This document shows, in pieces, positions 23,319-33,666 of a stretch of DNA of 64,000 nt. The translations under genes were made by a program, and so were the position numbers. Positions within the stretch are counted from its first letter, which is position 1; each line of letters begins with the position of its first letter. Source of the stretch: Mycolicibacterium rhodesiae NBB3 (GTDB taxonomy: Bacteria > Actinomycetota > Actinomycetes > Mycobacteriales > Mycobacteriaceae). The notes under the pieces are model-generated. The model searched no databases, was not told the DNA's origin, and saw only the letters and a program-made list of their open reading frames with translations. The DNA lies in assembly GCF_000230895.2 (NCBI RefSeq), contig NC_016604.1:3348001-3412000 (forward strand), in the 5' to 3' direction.

Positions 23319-24530
23319 CTAGGCGGCTGATTTCTCCAATATGTGTACGCCGCAGGCGGATCCCAGTCCGATGACATGGGCGAGTCCGACCTTCGCGTTG
23401 GCGATCTGGCGTTCGCCTGCCTCACCGCGCAGGTGGTGGCAGATCTCCCAGACGTTCGCGATGCCCGTTGCCGCGATAGGGTGACCCTTCGACTCGAGCC
23501 CGCCCGACACGTTCACCGGTGTCGAGCCGTCGCGCCAGGTGGCACCGGAGTTGAAGAAGTCTGCGGCCCCGCCTTCTTCGCAGAGCATCAGGTTGTCGTA
23601 GTGCACCAACTCGGCGGTGGCGAAGCAGTCGTGGAGCTCGACGAGATCGAGATCTTGCGGACCCACGCCGGACTGTTCGTAGGCGATGGTCGCGGCTTTT
23701 CGCGTCAGTGTGTTGACATTCGGCAGGACCTGACAACCCTCTTCGTAGGGATCGGTGGTCAGCACCGACGCCGACACCTTCACCGCCCGCCGCCGTTGTT
23801 CGAGCGACAGCGATGCGAGCGTCTCGCCGTTGCACACGACCGCGGCAGCGGCACCGTCACAGTTGGCCGAGCACATCGGGCGGGTGTTCGGGTAGGCGAT
23901 CATGACGTCGTTCATGATTTGCTCGAGGGTGAACCGCTTCTGGTATGACGCAAGCGGATTCAGCGTCGAATGTGCGTGGTTCTTCTCGCTGATCTTGGCG
24001 AACAGCTCGAAGCTGGTGCCGCCGTACTTGTGGCCGTACTCCATGCCGATCTGCGCGAAGACGCCGGGCATGGTCTCGGTGCCGATGCGGCCGTCGATTG
24101 GGGCCACCGCGCCGTACCGGCCGCCAGGCGTCCAAGTGTCGGCGTCCTTCCTCTTGGAGCCACCCCCGCCGAGCAGTCCTGCGCCGGAGAGCTTTTCGAC
24201 GCCGACGGCGAGCCCGTAATCGACTTCACCGGCCTTCACCGCCATGATCGCGGTGCGCAGCGCGGTGGCACCGGTCGCGCATGCGTTGGCGACGTTGTAG
24301 ACGGGGACCCCGGTCTGACCGATCTGCTTCTGAAGTTGTTGTCCGATACCGGCACTGGCGTTCATCAGGTTGCCCGCGGCGATCACCCCGATGTCGGCCA
24401 TCGTGACGCCGGCGTCCGAGAGCGCGCCCATCGCGGCTTCCGACGCCAGGTCGACGGTGTCGAGATCGGGGTGCTTGCCGAACTTGGTCATCTGAATGCC
24501 GAGGATCCAGACCTCGTCGCTCGCGCTCAT
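23319..24530 (-). CDS. Thiolase-like lipid-transfer protein (SCP-x thiolase family)
   Basis: The 403-residue protein has the thiolase nucleophile region NVANACATGATALRTA (Cys near residue 88), GVEKLSGAG, and the C-terminal HPIAATGIANVWEI and GLGSACGVHILE motifs. The two-gene arrangement with a DUF35 Zn-ribbon protein upstream is typical of SCP-x-type thiolases and sterol side-chain thiolase/aldolase partners in actinobacteria. ATG 24530 is chosen because GAAGGAG lies upstream and the conserved WILGIQMTKFGKH start follows; the frame continues upstream without support to 24890. Confidence 0.88.
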   Translation of the reverse strand: MSASDEVWILGIQMTKFGKHPDLDTVDLASEAAMGALSDAGVTMADIGVIAAGNLMNASAGIGQQLQKQIGQTGVPVYNVANACATGATALRTAIMAVKAGEVDYGLAVGVEKLSGAGLLGGGGSKRKDADTWTPGGRYGAVAPIDGRIGTETMPGVFAQIGMEYGHKYGGTSFELFAKISEKNHAHSTLNPLASYQKRFTLEQIMNDVMIAYPNTRPMCSANCDGAAAAVVCNGETLASLSLEQRRRAVKVSASVLTTDPYEEGCQVLPNVNTLTRKAATIAYEQSGVGPQDLDLVELHDCFATAELVHYDNLMLCEEGGAADFFNSGATWRDGSTPVNVSGGLESKGHPIAATGIANVWEICHHLRGEAGERQIANAKVGLAHVIGLGSACGVHILEKSAA

Positions 24531-24562
24531 CGTTGATGCTCCTTCGTACGGGTGGATGATGG

Positions 24563-24985
24563 TCAGCTGACGGGCTCGAAGCCGAACCCGATCGCCTGCG
24601 TGCCCTCGGAGTCGGTGCCGATCGGATAGGTGGCGAGCCGTACTTTCATGCCGTCGCGCACGTGCTCGGCATCGGGTTCGACGTTGATGAGGTTGGCGCG
24701 AACCTGGGTCCCGTCGCAGTCGACGACGGCGGCGACAAAGGGAACCGGGATTCCCGGTGCGGCGAACGCGACGATCGTGAACGCTCGTACCGTGCCCTCT
24801 CTCGCGATCGGCGTCGTGGTGAAGTCGGTCGCGAAGCAGTTGGCGCAGGCGTTGCGCCGGTCGAAGAACCGGGCCCCGCACTTCGTGCATTCCTGTGCGA
24901 CCAGATGTGGCTCGTCGTCGTCGAGCACCAGATAGTCCACGAAGGGTATTTGTCCGGCCACGCGCACCTCCATCGTCGGTGCCAT
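24563..24985 (-). CDS. DUF35 Zn-ribbon/OB-fold acyl-CoA partner protein
   Basis: The 140-residue protein has the DUF35 order: an N-terminal helix (IPFVDYLVLDDDEPHLVAQE), a rubredoxin-like zinc ribbon (CTKCGARFFDRRNACANC, residues 33-50) and an OB fold (GTVRAFTIVAFAAPGIPVPF, then VVDCDGTQVRANL). Such proteins bind thiolases or hydratases and help them act on sterol or fatty acyl-CoA. It ends 32 bp before the thiolase start. ATG 24973 (MEVRVAG) is an alternative start. Confidence 0.88.
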   Translation of the reverse strand: MAPTMEVRVAGQIPFVDYLVLDDDEPHLVAQECTKCGARFFDRRNACANCFATDFTTTPIAREGTVRAFTIVAFAAPGIPVPFVAAVVDCDGTQVRANLINVEPDAEHVRDGMKVRLATYPIGTDSEGTQAIGFGFEPVS

Positions 24986-25030
24986 GGACGTTAGTCCCCG
25001 GGGTTCACCGAATAGAAGGCACCAGAGCCA

Positions 25031-25804
25031 CTAGAGCACGACGAACCAGACGGCGACATAGTGAGTGACCGCGGCGGCCGCGGTGAATGCGTGAAAGAAC
25101 TCGTGATAGCCGAATGTTTGCGGCCACGGGTTGGGCCAGCGGACCGCATAGAGGATGGCTCCGACGTTGTACAGGAACCCGCCCAGGACGAGCAGTCCGA
25201 CGACGATCGGCCCGCCGCCGTCGAGCAGGCTGCCCGCAAACCAGATGGCCACCCAGCCGAGTAAGAGGTAGAGCGGCACTCCGACCCACCTCGGAGCCGA
25301 CGGCCACCACATCTTGAGTGCCACTCCGGCGCCCGCGCCGCTCCAGACAATCATCAGGACGAGATTTCCGATGTGCGGCGGCATCGCCAACAGCGCGAAA
25401 GGCGTGTAGCTACCGGCGATGAACACAAAGATCGCGGAGTGGTCGAGCCGCTTCATCCACTTCAGAGCCACCGGATTGTGCCAGTGTTTGCGGTGATAGA
25501 TCGCGCTGACGCTGAACATCGTGACGATGGTGACGGTATAAACCAGGGTCGCGAGGATCGCCCTCGGCGACGACGCGACGGCCGCGACGGACACCAGCGC
25601 CAATCCGCCCACCGTGGCCGCGACTGCGGAGCACAGATGGATCCAGCCGCGGGCGCGTGGCCGTCCGATGAGGTCGGCAACGGTATCGGCGAGCCCCTGG
25701 GGCAGGTCGTCGACAACGGGCGGCGGCGCAATCTCAGCAGCCGCCCTCGCGTCAGTTCGACCGATCATCAGGTCGTACTCGTCGCCGATAAGCGCGATAA
25801 ACAC
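25031..25804 (-). CDS. Hemolysin III / PAQR-family membrane protein
   Basis: The 257-residue protein has seven predicted helices after an N-terminal cytoplasmic segment, with the PAQR motifs GWIHLCSAVAA, SAIYHRKHWH, KWMKRLDHSAIFVFIAGSYT and the final FGYHEFFHAFTAAAAVTHYV (His residues expected to bind zinc). PAQR bacterial members are called hemolysin III, but the true role is probably a hydrolase or membrane homeostasis function. GTG 25804 has GGGGAGAG just upstream. The gene is co-oriented with and 45 bp upstream of the DUF35 gene. Confidence 0.9.
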   Translation of the reverse strand: MFIALIGDEYDLMIGRTDARAAAEIAPPPVVDDLPQGLADTVADLIGRPRARGWIHLCSAVAATVGGLALVSVAAVASSPRAILATLVYTVTIVTMFSVSAIYHRKHWHNPVALKWMKRLDHSAIFVFIAGSYTPFALLAMPPHIGNLVLMIVWSGAGAGVALKMWWPSAPRWVGVPLYLLLGWVAIWFAGSLLDGGGPIVVGLLVLGGFLYNVGAILYAVRWPNPWPQTFGYHEFFHAFTAAAAVTHYVAVWFVVL

Positions 25805-25886
25805 CTCTCCCCGGTGCGCCTAGCCGATGGCTGGCATTCGCGGGATCGCGACGACGCAGGAGTTGAGCCTACCGTCGGGAGGCGTT

Positions 25887-26840
25887 CTACGACGATTCGC
25901 GCCGCGCCTTGGCCCGTCGCTTGCCCTCGTGCATCGCCGCCACGCGGGCGACGGGGATGGTGTGGCCGTGTTCGATGAGGTCGGCGGGCAGCCGCTGCGG
26001 GGCCGGCATCGATTCGGTCCACGATGGCCTGCCGTCGAGCACGTCGATGGCGGTGTGGACCGTGAAGTCGGCGGGGGTGACCGCGTCGAGCTCGCTCCAT
26101 TCGAGCGGAAACGACACCGGAGTTCCGGGACGCAGCCGCGGGCTGTACGCCGCCGCAACGGTGGCCCCGCCTGCGCGGGTGGCGTCGACGAACACCTTGC
26201 CGCCGCGATCCTCGACGATGAACGCCGTCGTCGCGATGTCCGGGTCAAGTGCTGCCGCGCGGGCGGCCAGCGCCCTGGTCGCCGCGGCGACGTCATCGAC
26301 GGGCGCGGAGTCGTCGATGGGGACGAAGACGTGCAAACCCTTGGCCCCGCTGGTCTTCACCGCGCCGGCCAGCCCGTTGTCGGTCAGCGCCTGACGCACC
26401 AGGTGCGCGACCGCCACCACCTTCGTGAAGTCGTCGCCGGGTGGATCGAGGTCGAGCACCAGATGCGTCGGCCGGTACACGTCCGGCGTGAGACCGAGCG
26501 TCGGGTGATATTCGACCGCCCGCTGGTTGGCCAACCACAGCAGTGTGCGCCAGTCATTGCAGAGCGCGTAGTGCACCTCGCGATGCGACGCTTCGGCCCA
26601 CATCGTCGAAGTGGCAACCCAGTCCGGCGTGTACTTCGGCACGTTCTTCTGCATGAACGGCTCGCGCCCGCGCAGTACTCGCAGCACGGTCAGCGGGCGA
26701 TCGACGAGTCCGGGCAGCATGCGATCGGCGACCGCGGCCAGGTAGTCGACGAGGTCGCGCTTGGTGGCCCCGGCATCCGGGGTCAGCGGTTCGTCGAGAT
26801 TGGTGAGGTCGACTCCGTCGCGATGTTCTCTGGTGCCCAC
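25887..26840 (-). CDS. LigD-type DNA polymerase/primase domain protein (stand-alone PolDom)
   Basis: The 317-residue protein is an archaeo-eukaryotic-primase-type polymerase like the LigD polymerase domain and mycobacterial PolD1/PolD2, which fill gaps in end-joining and stationary-phase repair and can add ribonucleotides. Landmarks: FMQKNVPKYTPDWV near residue 62, the metal-binding LVLDLDPPGDDF near 127, the KTSGAKGLHVFVPI motif near 165 and PLEWSEL near 245. No Ku or ligase gene is adjacent. The GTG at 26840 begins 2 bp after the SDR stop, so the two are one transcript. Confidence 0.9.
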   Translation of the reverse strand: MGTREHRDGVDLTNLDEPLTPDAGATKRDLVDYLAAVADRMLPGLVDRPLTVLRVLRGREPFMQKNVPKYTPDWVATSTMWAEASHREVHYALCNDWRTLLWLANQRAVEYHPTLGLTPDVYRPTHLVLDLDPPGDDFTKVVAVAHLVRQALTDNGLAGAVKTSGAKGLHVFVPIDDSAPVDDVAAATRALAARAAALDPDIATTAFIVEDRGGKVFVDATRAGGATVAAAYSPRLRPGTPVSFPLEWSELDAVTPADFTVHTAIDVLDGRPSWTESMPAPQRLPADLIEHGHTIPVARVAAMHEGKRRAKARRESS

Positions 26841-26842
26841 CG

Positions 26843-27643
26843 TCAGGCGCTCGCCGTGGTGGCGATGCCTCCGTCGACGGGAATGACCGCGCCGGTGAGG
26901 TACGAGCCCGCCCGGCTGGCCAGGAACACCGCAACACCCGCCATGTCATCGTCACGACCGATGCGGCGCAGCGGCGCCGACGCGGCGATCGAGTCGCCGA
27001 ACGTCTCGAGCGTCGCCGCCATCATCTTCGACTGGAACGGCCCTGGCGCAACGGCATTCACGGTGATGTACTCCGGCCCGAGGTCGAGCGCAAGCTTCCG
27101 GGTCAGCTGGTGCAGCGCGGCCTTGCTACTGACGTAGGAGTACACCGGCAGCCGGCTGGGCCGCAGGCCGTCGATGCTGCCGATGTTGATGACCCGCGAC
27201 GGCTCGTCGGCCGACGCGGTGCCGCGAAGTGCGGGCAGCAGCGCTTGCACCATCCAGAACGGCGACTTGACGTTGAGATCGAGCACCTTGTCCCATGCCG
27301 AGTCGGGAAAGCTCTCGAGCGGCTCACCCCATGTCGCTCCGGCGTTGTTGACCAGGATGTGCAACGGCTCGTCGCCCGCGGTGACCTCGTCGGCCAGCCG
27401 CAGGCATTCGTCATGCCGGGAGAGGTCGGCGGGAATGGCGGTCACCTCCCCGAAACCCGACAACTCAACTTTGGCGTCCTCGCATGCATCGGCCTTGCGC
27501 GAACTGATCACCACGCGGGCGCCGGCCTGCACCAGGCCGCGGGCGATCATCAGCCCGATACCGCGCGTACCGCCGGTGACCAGGGCGCGCTTTCCGGTGA
27601 GATCGAACAGCTGGGCATGGGTACTGAACTGGGCGTCGGTCAT
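26843..27643 (-). CDS. Short-chain dehydrogenase/reductase
   Basis: The 266-residue protein is a classical SDR: nucleotide-binding ALVTGGTRGIGLMIARGL (residues 16-33), LVNNAGAT (about 98), catalytic Ser in NIGSIDG (about 152) and YSYVSSKAALHQ with Tyr and Lys (about 165), ending TGAVIPVDGGI. The substrate is unknown. ATG at 27643 opens MTDAQFSTHAQLFDLTGKRA, the expected SDR start; the frame extends upstream only across the divergent acetyltransferase gene. The LigD-type polymerase follows after 2 bp. Confidence 0.92.
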   Translation of the reverse strand: MTDAQFSTHAQLFDLTGKRALVTGGTRGIGLMIARGLVQAGARVVISSRKADACEDAKVELSGFGEVTAIPADLSRHDECLRLADEVTAGDEPLHILVNNAGATWGEPLESFPDSAWDKVLDLNVKSPFWMVQALLPALRGTASADEPSRVINIGSIDGLRPSRLPVYSYVSSKAALHQLTRKLALDLGPEYITVNAVAPGPFQSKMMAATLETFGDSIAASAPLRRIGRDDDMAGVAVFLASRAGSYLTGAVIPVDGGIATTASA

Positions 27644-27676
27644 CTGAGAATAGTGCCCTATCGCCCTCGCGCCGCG

Positions 27677-28686
<1,010 letters not shown>

Positions 28687-28687
<1 letters not shown>

Positions 28688-29505
28688 TGAAGCCGACTCT
28701 CACCAAGGACACCCGACTGTGCATCTCGCTGTCGGGCCGGCCGAGCAACATCGGCACCCGATTTCACAACTACCTGTACGACGTGCTGGGACTCGACTTC
28801 ATCTACAAGGCGTTCACGACAACGGACATCGCCGCCGCGATCGGCGGTGTGCGCGCGCTCGGCATTCGCGGCTGCTCGGTGTCGATGCCGTTCAAACAGG
28901 ACGTCATTGAACTCGTCGACGTCGTCGAGCAGTCCGCGGCGGCCATCAACGCCGTCAACACGATCGTCAACGATGACGGCCGTCTCACCGCATCGAATAC
29001 CGATTACCTTGCGGTTCAGCGCCTCATCGCCAAGCACGGCCTGCGCCCGGAGCAGTCGCTGCTGCTCAAAGGGAGCGGTGGCATGGCCAGCGCCGTCGCT
29101 TCGGCGTTCCGGGACAACGGTTTCGAGCACGGCACCGTCATCGCGCGCAACGCCGAAACCGGTCAGGCGCTCGCGCAGCGCCTCGGCTACGAATACGCCT
29201 CCGACGTCGCTAACCGGACCGCCGACGTGATCGTCAACATCACCCCGGTGGGTATGTCGGGCGGTGCCGAGGAGAACGACCTCGCCTTCGACGGCGAGAC
29301 GATCGCTGCGGCGCACACCGTATTCGACGTCGTCGCAATGCCTTCGGAGACACCGCTGATCACGGCGGCGCGCTCGGCGGCCACCGCCGTCATCACGGGC
29401 GCCGAGGTGATCGCGCTGCAGGCGGCAGAACAATTCGAGCGATACACCGGCGTGCGGCCGAGCGACGAGCAGATCGCCGCGGCGTCCGCGGTGTCGCGTG
29501 CCTAG
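28687..29505 (+). CDS. Shikimate 5-dehydrogenase-like protein
   Basis: The 272-residue protein keeps the AroE landmarks: the SxS substrate motif (CISLSGRPSNIG), the catalytic Lys/Asp region (MPFKQDVIE, then SNTDYLAVQ), NAVNTIV, a nucleotide-binding LLKGSGGMASAVASAF and NITPVGMSGG. Such paralogues are usually YdiB- or Aro-like dehydrogenases not essential for aromatic synthesis. It overlaps the acetyltransferase stop by one base (TGATG), so the two are coupled; why an acetyltransferase is paired with an AroE-like enzyme is unclear. Confidence 0.85.
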
Positions 29506-30410
29506 GGTGCGCTGACAACGGCGATCTGCCGACGCACCTGCTCGATGCCCTGCGTCCACTTCGAGTACATGAGGGTGGCTTCGAGATACCACACCAGCGA
29601 CGAGTGCACCGCCTCGCCGGTCGGCGGCGCATCGGCGGGCAACGGCACGGCGAACGGCACCGTCACCGGCGACCCTTTGCGCAATGGAATTCCTTTGCCC
29701 AGCTTGACTTTTTGGCCGATCTTGCCCCCACCGCCTGCGGCAGGCGTGCGAGTCACCGGATGGGAGATTCGCCGGTATCCCCAATGGATTCCGAGTTCGC
29801 CGTCGGACATGTCGACCCGTGGCGTCAGGACCACGCTGCCGGCGATCGTCTCGCCTGCGACGAAGACGGACGAAGGCAGCACGATGGCCAGATCGGTTTC
29901 GCCGTCTCCGGCGGTGCGTCGTGGTGGATCCTCGTCGAACTCGGCGTCGGCGCGACCGATCAGGACGGTGAACACACCGTGGGTGTCGACGTCGCGGCCG
30001 CCGCGGTCGACCACCAGCCTCGCCGACCACCGTGCGAGTTCATCCGACGACCCGGGCGCCCACGACGGAATCTTGAACGACGCAGTGGCACCTGTGAATT
30101 GGCCGTCAGGGGTGACCGGAAGGTCGACCTTCGTCACGCAGACCCAGTCGTCGGTGTCCTTCTCACTGCCGGCATCGGTGCCGACCTCACCCGTCAGCCA
30201 CCACACGTCGTTCATCTGGGTGGCCATCGAGTCCGCGCGGCCGGCCCACCGATAGCGGTAGAAGTTCGTGTAGCCCCATTCCAGGGTCGCCGCGGACACC
30301 TTGTCGATCGGCTTCTCGGTGGTGACGGTGGCCGTGACGGTCTGGCGCCGTCGCACCACCTCCGGTGTCACCGCCACGCCCGCATCCGACGTGCGACTGA
30401 AGAGACCCAT
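29502..30410 (-). CDS. Arrestin-like Spo0M-family protein
   Basis: The 302-residue protein is all-beta in appearance and fits the Spo0M (sporulation-control) arrestin-like family: LEWGYTNFYRYRWAGR near residue 43, VDLPVTPDGQFTGATASFKI, and a second half with SVFVAGETIAGSVVL and HSSLVWYLEATL. No catalytic motif is seen. It converges on the AroE-like gene, the two stops sharing the four bases CTAG at 29502-29505. The upstream small membrane protein is 6 bp away and co-transcribed. Confidence 0.75.
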   Translation of the reverse strand: MGLFSRTSDAGVAVTPEVVRRRQTVTATVTTEKPIDKVSAATLEWGYTNFYRYRWAGRADSMATQMNDVWWLTGEVGTDAGSEKDTDDWVCVTKVDLPVTPDGQFTGATASFKIPSWAPGSSDELARWSARLVVDRGGRDVDTHGVFTVLIGRADAEFDEDPPRRTAGDGETDLAIVLPSSVFVAGETIAGSVVLTPRVDMSDGELGIHWGYRRISHPVTRTPAAGGGGKIGQKVKLGKGIPLRKGSPVTVPFAVPLPADAPPTGEAVHSSLVWYLEATLMYSKWTQGIEQVRRQIAVVSAP

Positions 30411-30416
30411 GCCTGG

Positions 30417-30788
30417 TTACTTCTTCCGCTGCGACTCGGCGTACTCCTCGGGATGATTCTTCTTCTGGTACGCGCGCACAGGCCAAAACAAAAGCCACAG
30501 CACCGGATACACCGTCACGTAAAACAGCAGATGCAACGCTGCGCCGACCAGAACCCCGAACACCCACGCGGGATAGATGATGATCAGGCAGAACTGGATG
30601 AACTGCTTGAGCACCACCGGATAACCCTCCGCCATGGACCACAGCGTGCGTGGACTCATGGCCTTCAGGTACTTCTGCACGGTCGACGTCTCTGCCTCGA
30701 CCTCGGCCTGCGCGGCACTGACGTCGCGGCCGCGTTCCTCGCGGGTGAGTCCGCGCGCCGGCTGTGGCGGCTCGTCGGGAAACGTCAT
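30417..30788 (-). CDS. Small membrane protein upstream of the Spo0M-like gene
   Basis: The 123-residue protein has a charged cytoplasmic N-terminus (about residues 1-55, including SAAQAEVEAETSTVQKYL) and two closely spaced membrane segments (about 62-82, FIQFCLIIIYPAWVFGVLVG, and 83-103, LHLLFYVTVYPVLWLLFWPV), then a basic tail rich in Lys. No family is recognised. It ends 6 bp before the arrestin-like gene and starts 17 bp after a lipoprotein stop, consistent with a three-gene transcript. Confidence 0.7.
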   Translation of the reverse strand: MTFPDEPPQPARGLTREERGRDVSAAQAEVEAETSTVQKYLKAMSPRTLWSMAEGYPVVLKQFIQFCLIIIYPAWVFGVLVGAALHLLFYVTVYPVLWLLFWPVRAYQKKNHPEEYAESQRKK

Positions 30789-30805
30789 CGGTGGTGTCCG
30801 CGACC

Positions 30806-31516
30806 CTACGGCGTGATGGTGGTCTGGTCGTCGATGGCCGCGGTCGCATCCATCAGGGCGCCCATCTGATCCTCGAGACCGTCGGCGTTGAGCTGCAGGA
30901 CATAGAGTCCGTCCTTGCCCGGAATCACGACTGTCTTCTGCGCGATGGCGCGGGTGACACCACCCTTCTTGTAGGTGCCGCCGATCTGGGTCGCGTCGAA
31001 GCCGCTGAGCTCGTCGGAGGTCCCCTCCTCAGCGCCGTCGTAGCCGGGCAGGTTCCTGATCTCGCCGGGCGCGAACTCGAGCACCTTGGCCGGGTCGACG
31101 TTGCCGGTCAGCTTGGAGACGATCGCGATGACGGACGGCGGATCCGCGGCGAACGCCGGGTCAGTCGACATGATTGCCCCGTAAGCCCATTCGGGGGTGC
31201 GGCTGCCCGCGTCCTCCCAACCTTCAGGGGTGGGCAGGTCGATGGTGGGCGAGCCCGGGTCCCCGCGCTTGACCGGCGTCTCGACGATGTTGTTCTCGCG
31301 GATGTAGTCCACGATCGTCTTGTTCGGTCCCGCCGCCTCGCCCGACGTGGTGGGTGCGGCCTCTTCGCTGGTCGTGGTGGTCGTTGTCGTCGTCTTGCTG
31401 GACGTGGTCTCGGACTTGGACGGCTCGGTCTTGGTGTCCGATCCGCAACCGGCCAGGCTCAGGCCGAGCGCCACGGCCGCGATCGCGATGACGCCGGCCC
31501 GCACTGACTTGGACAT
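30806..31516 (-). CDS. LpqN/LpqT-family lipoprotein
   Basis: The 236-residue protein starts with a lipoprotein signal (MSKSVRAGVIAIAAVALGLS, lipobox LAGC with Cys at about residue 24), then a Thr/Ser-rich linker (SKTTTTTTTTSEE) and a folded domain with IDLPTPEGWEDAGSRTPEWA and LTGNVDPAKVLEFAPGE, which match the mycobacterial LpqN/LpqT family. LpqN-type proteins are cell-envelope lipoproteins. ATG 31516 has GGGAG five bases upstream. A TAGGCT hexamer (31552-31547, minus strand) about 30 bases upstream is a likely -10 for a leadered message. Confidence 0.85.
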   Translation of the reverse strand: MSKSVRAGVIAIAAVALGLSLAGCGSDTKTEPSKSETTSSKTTTTTTTTSEEAAPTTSGEAAGPNKTIVDYIRENNIVETPVKRGDPGSPTIDLPTPEGWEDAGSRTPEWAYGAIMSTDPAFAADPPSVIAIVSKLTGNVDPAKVLEFAPGEIRNLPGYDGAEEGTSDELSGFDATQIGGTYKKGGVTRAIAQKTVVIPGKDGLYVLQLNADGLEDQMGALMDATAAIDDQTTITP

Positions 31517-31693
31517 TCGCACTCCCTCGTTTCGGAAATCTCGCCGTAGCCTACGGTCGGTCCCCCTCTAGCGCCATGCCCGAGTTTTGCTCTAGACTTG
31601 CGAAAAGTTTGCTGGCGCGCTCGCGAATTTGACGCTGAGTACAAATATCTTTCGAAACCGACGGGCCTTGCCCTGTGGGGGAGGGGCTTGAAA

Positions 31694-33301
31694 ATGAGGG
31701 TGATGATTCGTTCGCTGGGGGTGGTGGGCCTGGCGTTGCTAAGCGTCGTTGGTCTGGTCGTGTCGTGGACCGCGGCCACCGTCGTTCAGCTGACGGCGAC
31801 GGCACTCATCATGGGCGGCACCGACCATCCCCTGAGCGCAACCGGGGACGACCGCAACTACGTCGAGTCGTATCTGGACAACGCGGTCAACCTATTCATC
31901 AACCCGGCTGCGGAGTCGCCCAGCGAAAGTGGCCCGATCGAGGGGGTGAACCCCGGGGATCGTGTCTATGCGGTCACCTATCCCGCGGAGTTCTTCCCCG
32001 TGTTCGGCTCGCGGACCTTCGACTCGTCGGTCGATGCGGGACGCGACAACCTCAACGGCTGCGTGCGCGGAACGGCGTGCGCGTTCAACGACGAGGTCGA
32101 TGATCCGGCGAACCCGAACCCGGCCATCCCCCCTGGTCCCGACTTCACGGTGTTCGGCTATTCGCAGAGCGCCGTCGTGGCCTCACTGGTGAAGAAGGAT
32201 CTGATCGCGAACCGTCCCGCTGACGGCACCGACGTGTCTTTCTTCCTACTCGCGAATCCGATGCGCCCCAATGGCGGTGTCCTGGCACGGGGACCCGAGG
32301 GCATGACGATCCCGATCCTCGGCATCACCTTCTACGGGGCCACCCCGACGAACAGCTGCGAGGGCGGCGGCGAATGCTACGAAACCGTCGACGTCGCAGC
32401 GCAATACGACGGTCTCGGCGGTGACGCGCCGGCCAGCCTCACGAACGTGCTGGCGATCGCCAACGCCGTGGCCGGGTACTACTACCTGCACGGCGACCTA
32501 CAAAACAAGAGCTTCGAGGACGCCGAGTATCAGGGCTCGGCCGGCGACACCGACTATTACATCGTCCCCGCCCGCCGGTTACCGATCCTGATGCCTTTCG
32601 AGTCGTTCGTGCCGTCGCCGATCCTGACCCTGCTCGAGGCTCCGTTGAAGGCCGCGATCGAGGCAGGCTACGCACGCGACGTCAATCCCGGCGTGGCCAC
32701 CAAGGTGGGACTGCTCCCGTTCCGCAACCCGGTACAGGCCGTCGTGAACATCCTCAAGGCGATTCCGGTGGGTGTGGACGATGCGATCGCCGAGGCCTCC
32801 GGAGACCCGGCCAATCGGCCGCTCGGCACTGCGCCGGTGACCAGTCCGTTCGGGGTTGGCGGTCCCGAGCTGCCCGACCCGCCGGCGGCCGACAACAACG
32901 CGAACCTGATGTTCGCGTCACGGACGGGCCAAGCACCTGCCGCCCACGAGGAAATCCCCGAAACGGTCACCCCTGTGGAAGGGACCGTCGACGGGGAAGG
33001 CGTCGCACAGGAGAACGCCGCCGGAAACGGGGAAGAGGTCGTCGTGGAAGACGTGACCGCCCAGCAGGGCACCCAGAAGCCCGCGTCGACCACACCTCGA
33101 GTCACCAAGCCGCTGAACCGGGTCGGAGAGCAGGTCCGCACCGCGCTGGACCAGATCCGCCTGCCGAAGATCCGCGGTCCGATCCGGTTCGACTCGCAGC
33201 GCGACGCCAAACCGCCGTCAACGGCGCAAACCGGTGGGCACGAAACCCCCAACGGCGAGCAAAACTCCGCTCCGCCACCGGCCGGCGACGCCGCGGCCTG
33301 A
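31694..33301 (+). CDS. PE-PPE domain secreted serine-hydrolase-like protein
   Basis: The 535-residue protein has a signal/anchor (IRSLGVVGLALLSVVGLVVS), then a PE-PPE domain, an alpha/beta-hydrolase fold with the nucleophile elbow TVFGYSQSAVVASLV (GxSxS, near residue 155), preceded by VYAVTYPAEFFPVFG, and further FFLLANPMRPNGGV and AQYDGLGG. PE-PPE domains cleave esters in the mycobacterial envelope. A Pro/Glu/Thr-rich tail (from about residue 420) is low-complexity. ATG 31694 has GGGGGAGGGG 8-12 bases upstream; TAGACT at 31593-31598 is a plausible -10. Confidence 0.85.
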   Translation: MRVMIRSLGVVGLALLSVVGLVVSWTAATVVQLTATALIMGGTDHPLSATGDDRNYVESYLDNAVNLFINPAAESPSESGPIEGVNPGDRVYAVTYPAEFFPVFGSRTFDSSVDAGRDNLNGCVRGTACAFNDEVDDPANPNPAIPPGPDFTVFGYSQSAVVASLVKKDLIANRPADGTDVSFFLLANPMRPNGGVLARGPEGMTIPILGITFYGATPTNSCEGGGECYETVDVAAQYDGLGGDAPASLTNVLAIANAVAGYYYLHGDLQNKSFEDAEYQGSAGDTDYYIVPARRLPILMPFESFVPSPILTLLEAPLKAAIEAGYARDVNPGVATKVGLLPFRNPVQAVVNILKAIPVGVDDAIAEASGDPANRPLGTAPVTSPFGVGGPELPDPPAADNNANLMFASRTGQAPAAHEEIPETVTPVEGTVDGEGVAQENAAGNGEEVVVEDVTAQQGTQKPASTTPRVTKPLNRVGEQVRTALDQIRLPKIRGPIRFDSQRDAKPPSTAQTGGHETPNGEQNSAPPPAGDAAA

Positions 33302-33309
33302 CGGCCGAA

Positions 33310-33624
33310 TCAGACGTCGCAGTTCAGCGAGACGGTGATCGACTGGCTGGTGACGACGGTGATGTACTCGCGGTACTTTCCTTCGCCGACGGGGATCGTC
33401 TGGGTCACCTGTTGCGGGTTGCGCACGTTGGTGACGAAGCACTCGCCGAGCGGGGCGCTACCGACCCGATCGATGACGACGTTGTAGCCGGCGGCTTCCA
33501 ATTCGCCGATCGTCTGGTACGCGTTGCCCCGATTGCCCGGGGGCTTCGCCGTCGCCACGCCCGCGGGTGCGAGTGCGACGCAGATCAAAGCTGCTGTAAT
33601 TGCTAGACCCCATCCTTTGCGCAT
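33310..33624 (-). CDS. Small secreted protein, unknown function
   Basis: A 104-residue exported protein with a signal peptide (MRKGWGLAITAALICVALAP, cleavage after ATA) and a mature domain with NRGNAYQTIGELEAAGYNVV, IDRVGSAPLGECFVTNVRN and an end with VTVSLNCDV, giving two cysteines likely to pair. CGGAGG precedes the ATG. The mature part resembles small exported mycobacterial proteins of the PepSY/helical kind, but I cannot name the family with confidence. It converges on the PE-PPE gene. Confidence 0.7.
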   Translation of the reverse strand: MRKGWGLAITAALICVALAPAGVATAKPPGNRGNAYQTIGELEAAGYNVVIDRVGSAPLGECFVTNVRNPQQVTQTIPVGEGKYREYITVVTSQSITVSLNCDV

Positions 33625-33666
33625 GGAGGCCTCCGATCGTTAATTTGCCTGGTACTTCTTCATCGC

